DNA of 11,358 bases from CAYGJN01 sp964350135 (GTDB lineage Bacteria > Bdellovibrionota > Bacteriovoracia > Bacteriovoracales > Bacteriovoracaceae). The notes beneath the pieces were generated by a model. The model was not told where the DNA came from and did not search any database. It was given only the letters and a program-made list of their open reading frames with translations. The stretch spans positions 1 to 11,358 of the forward strand of contig CAYGJN010000092.1 of NCBI GenBank assembly GCA_964350135.1. Reading direction: 5' to 3'. Numbering within the stretch: the first letter of the stretch is position 1; the number at the start of each line of letters is the position of its first letter. The position numbers were made by a program, and so were the translations under genes. Below are positions 6,568-11,358 of this stretch, piece after piece.

Positions 6568-6982
6568 ATCTCTACCTACATTAAATGCAATCTTGAACTC
6601 TTGCGCATTTGTCTGTTTAATCTCAGGTTATAGGGCCATAAAAAAGGGAAACAAAGAACTTCATCGCAATTTTATGATTGCGACTTTTATTATCTCAGCT
6701 CTGTTTCTTTGCTCTTATCTGACATATCACTATCATGCTGGTCATAAACTTTTTCCAGAGCTTGGATGGATTAAAACTCTTTATCTAGCTATTCTTGTTC
6801 CTCATGTAATTTTAGCAGTTGTGATGGTGCCCATGATTCTTGCAACTTTTTATTTTGCTTGGAGTGAGCAATGGCAGAGGCATAAAAAAATAGCACGTTT
6901 GACGTTTCCAATCTGGTGCTATGTTTCTTTTACTGGTGTGATTATTTATTTCTTTTTACGCGCTTTTTATTTCACAACTTAA
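6548..6982 (+). CDS. DUF420 (YozB/CtaM-like) membrane protein, oxidase assembly
   Basis: This 144-residue protein has four hydrophobic helices and matches the DUF420 pattern: LPTLNAILN near the start (9-17), a GYRAIKKG turn, a helix ending in YHYHAG (about 60-65), HVILAVVMVP in the third helix and a basic WQRHKKIAR loop before the last helix. The conserved histidines in the membrane suggest metal or heme contact. DUF420 members include YozB/CtaM, linked in Firmicutes to making active heme A-type aa3 oxidase, which fits the coxC and ctaA genes in this window. AAGG at 6539-6542, 5 nt before the ATG, lies inside the preceding small gene, so translation is probably coupled. Its stop overlaps the stop of the opposing TraB/GumN-family gene by 4 bp. 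The family is fairly certain; the exact assembly step is inferred. Confidence 0.8.
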   Translation: MLNLTLESLPTLNAILNSCAFVCLISGYRAIKKGNKELHRNFMIATFIISALFLCSYLTYHYHAGHKLFPELGWIKTLYLAILVPHVILAVVMVPMILATFYFAWSEQWQRHKKIARLTFPIWCYVSFTGVIIYFFLRAFYFTT

Positions 6983-8127
6983 TCATTAACTCTCTTAACT
7001 GTGTAACCAGCTCTTTGTAAAAGATCAAGAACGCCATCTTTTTCAAAAAGGTGGGCGATTCCTACAGTGATAATTGAATATTTTTTGGGTAGATCATGAG
7101 GGCTAATATTACCATTTTTATCCTTATAATCATCTGGATCTGATCCTTTGGTAGGGCCTGAGTATCTATGTTGATGAGCAATTTTACTAATCCAATTTTT
7201 ATTTCTTTTATAAAGCTTCTCATCAAGCTCTTCCTTGTTCCATGTCTTAAGGCTCGCGGCAATTACTTTTTTGATTTTTGGTAAATCACCTTCCATGTAA
7301 GCATCAAAAAACTCGTCGTAAGATGCAGTTCTTTCTTCTTCTGATTTCATTAATTCTTTTTCAAGCTTTTCAGGTGTTCCCCAATTTAAAAGAAGACCAA
7401 TTTGCATATTAACTCCATCAAGGGCGTATATTTTTGTCCCAAACTTTTCTTTTCTATAAGAAGCGAACTCTTCAATTTCTGAGTCGAGGTTATTAAGGCT
7501 ACCAAATCTTTTCTTTGAATACTCAACAACATTTTTAACTTCTACCTGAGCGTGAGCAAAAGCGGCTGGAATATTGGCCAAATACTCTTCAGTAATAGCA
7601 TCTTCAAAATTCATTCCATCTGCCATTCTTGCTACCACTGAAAGATTTTTTTGCTCATTCCATGTTTCAAGAATGCTACTTGTAATACTTTCAGCTAAAG
7701 TTGGTTCAGGCATCCAACCTTCTTGTTTAATTTTTTCTGGATAGAAGCTATCAATAGCGCCAGGAAGCATTAATGTTTTAAATTTTTGCCACGCTTGAGG
7801 GCTTAAAACTTCTGGCAAGGGTTTTGAGACTAACTTATTGGCAACTAATCTTCCTGCTAAAAGAAGACCATGTAGTGGATTAACCACATCTTCAATTTCA
7901 AAAGTAAACCGTTTACCCATATGAAGTCTGTAGTAAGTCTTTAAAGGTAAATGTCCAAGGCCAGGGCCCATATGAAAACTACCTAGAATAAATGAACTTC
8001 TTCCATGTTTTTGAATTTCCCACATCATTGGCTTCTTAATTCTAAAGTCATCAGTTCCAAAGCTATGAGTTGAGAGAATAAAAAGAGCAAAAACGGATGT
8101 GGCTTTAAGTGTCTGGAATAGCTTCAT
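6979..8127 (-). CDS. TraB/GumN family protein, exported
   Basis: This 382-residue protein starts with a signal peptide (about 1-24, likely cut after HSFG). The TraB/GumN family motifs are present: GSFHMG (49-54, catalytic-type H52), FEIED (76-80, an ExE pair at E77 and E79), a late RNKNW (308-312) and GIAHLFEKDGVLDLL near the C-terminus (356-370, H359). Members resemble metal-dependent proteases such as animal TIKI, and these residues are those expected for a metal site, but bacterial substrates are generally unknown. It is longer than the usual roughly 300 residues; extra sequence lies in the middle and in a charged loop at about 318-348. The start is supported by AAGGA 5 nt upstream on the - strand. 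It converges on the DUF420 gene and diverges from the propeller gene, so it is transcribed apart from the respiratory genes. Confidence 0.85.
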   Translation of the reverse strand: MKLFQTLKATSVFALFILSTHSFGTDDFRIKKPMMWEIQKHGRSSFILGSFHMGPGLGHLPLKTYYRLHMGKRFTFEIEDVVNPLHGLLLAGRLVANKLVSKPLPEVLSPQAWQKFKTLMLPGAIDSFYPEKIKQEGWMPEPTLAESITSSILETWNEQKNLSVVARMADGMNFEDAITEEYLANIPAAFAHAQVEVKNVVEYSKKRFGSLNNLDSEIEEFASYRKEKFGTKIYALDGVNMQIGLLLNWGTPEKLEKELMKSEEERTASYDEFFDAYMEGDLPKIKKVIAASLKTWNKEELDEKLYKRNKNWISKIAHQHRYSGPTKGSDPDDYKDKNGNISPHDLPKKYSIITVGIAHLFEKDGVLDLLQRAGYTVKRVND

Positions 8128-8149
8128 AATTTCCTTAGTCTAGCGGTAG

Positions 8150-8200
8150 CTAATTCTCTTCAGACTAGCCGGGTTGCAAGTTTAGCTGAAGAAGAATTAG
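8150..8200. repeat. Imperfect inverted repeat in divergent intergenic region
   Basis: CTAATTCTCTTCAG (8150-8163) and CTGAAGAAGAATTAG (8186-8200) are inverted copies differing by a single inserted base, with a 22-bp gap. They could form a 14-bp stem with one bulge in the leader of the TraB/GumN-family mRNA, or be a two-fold operator site between the divergent genes. No T-run follows, so it is not a typical terminator. A second, shorter pair, TAGTCT (8136-8141) and AGACTA (8162-8167), overlaps the left arm and could compete for pairing. Confidence 0.4.
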
Positions 8201-8233
8201 AGAGATCTGAATAATTTACAGATTTTAGGCAGT

Positions 8234-8263
8234 TTGACTGAGATAGGCTTGTAGAGCTAGAAT
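8234..8263 (+). promoter_or_regulatory. Predicted promoter of the propeller gene, implying a leaderless mRNA
   Basis: TTGACT (8234-8239) and TAGAAT (8258-8263) each match the sigma70 boxes at five of six positions with an 18-bp spacer. Transcription would begin around 8270-8272, essentially at the ATG at 8272. No Shine-Dalgarno sequence is visible before that ATG, which fits leaderless translation. Confidence 0.4.
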
Positions 8264-8271
8264 ATAACTAT

Positions 8272-9444
8272 ATGAAATTACTAGTTTTTCTTATTCTTCT
8301 CTCTTTTACTTCTCAGGCCAAGCTCATAAGTGGCTATAAGACTGAAGGCCTATGTGTAAGACTTCCAAAGGTAGACCTTAAAACTCCAAAAAACTATTGT
8401 GTTGGTATATTTGCTCATGAATTAAACTTTCCTCGTCATATGATCACTATAGGTGATGACCTTATTGTTGTTGATAAAGGATCTGATCTTTTTGATAAAA
8501 ATGAAAAGGGGATGGGAAGTATTATTCTTTATGAAAAAAACCAACATAAATTCGAAAAAAAAATTCTATTAAAAAATCTTTTTTCTCCCAGTGGGATTGC
8601 TAAAGGCCCCAGAGATTATATTTTCTTTGCAACTCCAAAATCACTTTATCGTTTTAAGCTAAGTGCTCCTGAAAAATCTCTAACTCCAGTCGTTAAAGAT
8701 CTTGGTTATAATAAAGATAATTGGCATTTTATGAGCTCTGTTTATGTATTTGAAGACAAGCTTTATTTAAGCCTAGGCTCTGCAACAGATCATTGCGAAA
8801 AAAAATTAGATAAAAAAGGTGAGTGCACGGATACAAGAGGAGACCTACGAGAGTACACCCTTGATAAGCGCGGTAATATTTCTAGTACTTATAAGGTTGT
8901 AGCAAAAGGGGTTCGCAATATAATGGCCATGGCAGAAAATCCTGCTACTAGTGAAATTTTTTTTGCGGATAATGGTTGGGATAGTATTACTCCTAAAAAT
9001 TCAAATTTTGATCCTCAGCTAATACCTCAAGACGAACTTAATATTTTAAGACCAGGTGCTCACTATGGATTTCCTTATTGTTATGGTTTAAATAATCAAA
9101 CTCCAGGTTTCAATAAAGTCTGCAAAGAGTTTGAGCAGCCTTATAAATTATTACCTCCTCACTCCGCACCTTTATCCATGGTTTTCCAAAAAGGTGACTT
9201 GATTATTGCTTATCATGGTCATGGAAAAAATGGTGGAAGAGTTGTTAAATTTTCTCCAGGAAAAGATGGAAGACCTTTTGGGCCAGAAAAAAATCTCATC
9301 TCAAATTGGTCAGAGGGCCATTCTTTAAAAGTTCAAACTGGTCGCCCTATGGGCCTTGCTAAGTCATCAGATGGAGGACTTTATATTTCTGATGATTGGA
9401 GCGGGGTTATCTTTAAATTTCAAAAAGAGTTGGAGATTAAGTAG
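8272..9444 (+). CDS. Exported PQQ-type sugar/sorbosone dehydrogenase-like beta-propeller
   Basis: This 390-residue protein has a signal peptide (MKLLVFLILLSFTSQA, 1-16) and repeating beta-strand blocks of a propeller related to soluble glucose dehydrogenase and L-sorbosone dehydrogenase. Diagnostic stretches are LFSPSGIAKGP (103-113), PQDELNILRPGAHYGFPYCYG (252-272 region), PPHSAPLSMVF (295-305) and GRPMGLAKSSDGGLYISDDW (357-376). Such enzymes oxidise sugars or related compounds in the periplasm using PQQ and pass electrons to a cytochrome or quinone; substrate and cofactor cannot be settled here. Several cysteines (C28, C43, C175, C185, C270, C284) may form disulfides. The diheme cytochrome gene follows 82 nt later and could be its electron acceptor. 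The start is at the ATG because it begins a clean signal peptide, though no ribosome binding site is present. Confidence 0.75.
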   Translation: MKLLVFLILLSFTSQAKLISGYKTEGLCVRLPKVDLKTPKNYCVGIFAHELNFPRHMITIGDDLIVVDKGSDLFDKNEKGMGSIILYEKNQHKFEKKILLKNLFSPSGIAKGPRDYIFFATPKSLYRFKLSAPEKSLTPVVKDLGYNKDNWHFMSSVYVFEDKLYLSLGSATDHCEKKLDKKGECTDTRGDLREYTLDKRGNISSTYKVVAKGVRNIMAMAENPATSEIFFADNGWDSITPKNSNFDPQLIPQDELNILRPGAHYGFPYCYGLNNQTPGFNKVCKEFEQPYKLLPPHSAPLSMVFQKGDLIIAYHGHGKNGGRVVKFSPGKDGRPFGPEKNLISNWSEGHSLKVQTGRPMGLAKSSDGGLYISDDWSGVIFKFQKELEIK

Positions 9445-9526
9445 CTCTCTCAACGCGTTAGATGCATGGTTTCTTGTTCATTCTGGGGTATTTATGGTCT
9501 TCTAAAACTTCAGTTTGGGAGCTTTT

Positions 9527-10918
9527 ATGAAATATTTATTATTACTCATATCACTTACAGCTTTCTCTTCTCCGACTTTAGAAGAGCATAATAAAGCCGC
9601 TAAAAAATTCTTCAATTTTCATTTTTTCGAAAATGGTCGTGGCATGACAATTACCCCTAATATGTCCAAGTTTATGTGGATGCTTGGAAAAGGGGAAAGA
9701 GGAGATTTTTTTACAAAGATTATTCAAGACCGCTATGGATTTATTGTTAAAAAAGATCAAAAACTATTGGGCGTTTTTGATGTTAAGTATAAGGATATGA
9801 ATATAGGGGTTTTAGGATGTACTGCCTGTCATTCAGGTAAAGCAGCAGGAAGGCTTATTCCAGGACTGGGTAATAAAACAATTGATGCCTATTTAGTAGG
9901 TAAAGATTCAAAAAATATTCAACAACTTTGGGGTTTGTCTGCAAAGACACCTGAGCATAAATATATTCATAGCAAGGCCATGCATTTTGCTAATGTAAAT
10001 TCAGATAAAAATATTAGTAATCTGACCAGAGGTCTTGTTTCAGATGCTGTTATTAAAACATTCTTTTATAAAGACAACGGTATTGATTACCCAAAAGACA
10101 TGGGAAGGGCCCAGGTAAAGGTTCCACATCTTTGGGGAATTGGTGAGAAAAAAGATCACGGTATCTTCAATGAAGGTGCTCTGGATGGCAGGAACTATGC
10201 TTGGATTTTTGGAGCAGAACTTTTTGGAAGTGATAGTGCTGATCATCTAAGAGCGGTGTTGCCAAGACTAAGAAATTTTACTGATAATGTGATCTCAAAA
10301 TTACTTCCCCCTGATTATCCTTTTCAAATAAATCATGAACGGGCCAAGCAGGGAGAAAAGCTTTTTGCTAATAATTGTATGAGTTGTCATGGTGAGCATA
10401 GAAGAAACATAAGAGGTTATCCTCTCTATACAGCTCCAAAGGTCGTTTCAAATGAAAAAGTTGGAACTGATGCTGATAAATTAAACGCTATTTCTGATGA
10501 GTTTGTGGAATTAGTTCAAACAAGTTCCCTTAATGATCTTTTATTTTTTAATAAAGAAAAAATCCGCAAAGGATATTTCGCACCTAAGCTTTGGGGAATT
10601 TGGTCGAGGTTTCCTTATCTTCATAATGGATCTGTGCCAACAGTTTTTGACTTATTATCTGAGCCGAGAAAACGTCCTATTATTTTTTCTATGAAAGATG
10701 CAGGAGAAGAAAGTCGTTTTAATTCAAAAAAATTAGGGCTTACAGCAATTAGGGCAAAGGATTATAGAGAATCCTTAAACATAGCAAGACGTGGAAATCG
10801 AAATATTTATTATACAAAAAGAGAAGGTCACTCTAATAAAGGTCATTATTTTAAACATTTTGATAAACTCACGGATAAGAATAAGTTAGAAATAATAGAA
10901 TACTTAAAAACTCTTTAA
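9527..10918 (+). CDS. Exported diheme cytochrome c, RoxA/cytochrome c peroxidase-like
   Basis: I start this gene at the ATG at 9527, which has GGGAG (9517-9521) 5 nt upstream and begins a typical signal peptide; the in-frame TTG at 9515 would add four residues without better support. The 463-residue product has two heme motifs, CTACH (98-102) and CMSCH (284-288). The C-terminal section contains GYFAPKLWGIWSRFPYLHNG followed by SVPTVFDLL (about 349-376), the characteristic pattern of the diheme family that includes rubber oxygenase RoxA and diheme cytochrome c peroxidases. The enzyme could reduce peroxide, oxidise an organic substrate or simply carry electrons. No transmembrane helix is seen after the signal, so it should be periplasmic. 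It lies between the propeller dehydrogenase and a heme A synthase gene, all on the + strand. Family assignment is good; activity is undecided. Confidence 0.8.
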   Translation: MKYLLLLISLTAFSSPTLEEHNKAAKKFFNFHFFENGRGMTITPNMSKFMWMLGKGERGDFFTKIIQDRYGFIVKKDQKLLGVFDVKYKDMNIGVLGCTACHSGKAAGRLIPGLGNKTIDAYLVGKDSKNIQQLWGLSAKTPEHKYIHSKAMHFANVNSDKNISNLTRGLVSDAVIKTFFYKDNGIDYPKDMGRAQVKVPHLWGIGEKKDHGIFNEGALDGRNYAWIFGAELFGSDSADHLRAVLPRLRNFTDNVISKLLPPDYPFQINHERAKQGEKLFANNCMSCHGEHRRNIRGYPLYTAPKVVSNEKVGTDADKLNAISDEFVELVQTSSLNDLLFFNKEKIRKGYFAPKLWGIWSRFPYLHNGSVPTVFDLLSEPRKRPIIFSMKDAGEESRFNSKKLGLTAIRAKDYRESLNIARRGNRNIYYTKREGHSNKGHYFKHFDKLTDKNKLEIIEYLKTL

Positions 10919-10960
10919 CCTGATAATAGACTTACCCTCTCCAAAAGTGCAAAATGAGGC

Positions 10961-11358
10961 ATGGTTAAATTCCTGATTCCTTTTAATTTTGTACTTTCAT
11001 TGATCCTCCTTATATTAGGTTCAACAATGCATATTGAAGGGGACTCTCTTAATTGTCCGGATTGGCCTCTTTGTTACGGTCAAATTCTTCCTGATATGGC
11101 CAAGGTTGGTTGGATAACCCTCTCTCATAGGTTTCTGGCTGGTCTGGTTGGGCTAGTAACACTGATTACTTTTTTAAAAATATATTGGAATAAAAACTTT
11201 AGCGACAAGATAAAGAAACTCTCTTGGTGGTCTCTAACTTTAGTTTTAATTCAGGGATTACTTGGCGCGCTAACTGTTAAATTTAAGCTACCAACTCTAA
11301 TCTCAACATCTCATTTAATATTTTCATTATTGTTTTTAAGCACCTTTTTTTTACTTTT
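10961..11358 (+). CDS. ctaA: Heme A synthase (CtaA/COX15), 5' part
   Basis: The gene runs off the right edge; 132 residues of a protein of usually about 300 are visible. It makes heme A from heme O for aa3-type oxidase and lies in the inner membrane. Family marks are the CPDWPLCYG segment (32-40), whose C32 and C38 match the conserved extracytoplasmic cysteine pair, SHRFLAG with H56, and H118 in a later helix; these match the first two of the four heme-ligating histidines. Helices are seen at about 4-22, 55-74, 89-105 and 115-132. The start is slightly odd: an in-frame TGA at 10955-10957 excludes anything earlier, and the only Shine-Dalgarno-like bases (GAGG, 10956-10959) sit 1 nt from the ATG, too close for normal initiation. 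The gene follows the diheme cytochrome after 42 nt. Confidence 0.85.
   Translation, partial: MVKFLIPFNFVLSLILLILGSTMHIEGDSLNCPDWPLCYGQILPDMAKVGWITLSHRFLAGLVGLVTLITFLKIYWNKNFSDKIKKLSWWSLTLVLIQGLLGALTVKFKLPTLISTSHLIFSLLFLSTFFLL

Noticed and set aside
9452..9467. Palindromes AACGCGTT and ATGCAT in the gap between the propeller and diheme cytochrome genes
   Set aside because: Both are short, have no loop or T-run for a terminator, and are likely chance; no clear promoter was found in this 82-nt gap either.
9515..9526. TTG start adding four residues to the diheme cytochrome
   Set aside because: The ATG at 9527 has a well-spaced GGGAG and begins a clean signal peptide, whereas the TTG overlaps that ribosome binding site.

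Overview
The window looks like a stretch of low-GC Gram-negative chromosome coding for part of an aerobic respiratory chain. The split b6/subunit IV-type cytochrome b, a Rieske protein with a twin-arginine-like N-terminus, a very large multiheme cytochrome c and many exported proteins suggest a delta-proteobacterium-like or Bdellovibrionota organism (Bacteriovoracales is my best guess). This placement is inferred from protein style and base composition, not from a marker gene.

Layout. Positions 1-382 hold the 3' end of a HEAT-repeat-like gene. A good sigma70-type promoter (371-399) overlaps its stop and appears to drive a tight + strand operon: Rieske protein (501-998), cytochrome b N-terminal half with heme ligands and a b6-type cysteine (1011-1796), cytochrome b C-terminal half/subunit IV (1824-2900), a 944-residue octaheme cytochrome c (2915-5749), heme-copper oxidase subunit III (5759 onward), a small exported CPMC protein (6346-6567) and a DUF420 membrane protein (6548-6982). 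Facing this operon and sharing 4 bp with its end is a TraB/GumN-family gene on the - strand (6979-8127). After a 144-bp divergent region come an exported PQQ-dehydrogenase-like beta-propeller (8272-9444), an exported diheme cytochrome c (9527-10918) and the start of a CtaA/COX15-type heme A synthase gene that runs off the window (10961-11358).

How they work together. The Rieske protein and the two cytochrome b halves would form a quinol-oxidising bc complex. The octaheme cytochrome is placed to carry electrons from that complex towards a terminal oxidase, and subunit III, DUF420 and CtaA all belong to aa3-type cytochrome oxidase or its assembly. The catalytic subunits CoxA and CoxB are not in the window. 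The propeller and diheme cytochrome could be a periplasmic dehydrogenase and acceptor feeding the same chain.

Most notable observations. The coxC reading frame is broken by a single in-frame UAA at 6272-6274, although the rest of the protein, including the last conserved helix, continues in the same frame to 6382. The octaheme cytochrome is built from a coiled-coil stalk, a three-heme section and five consecutive CXXCH...MPxF cytochrome c units. No RNA genes, CRISPR arrays or insertion sequences were seen.
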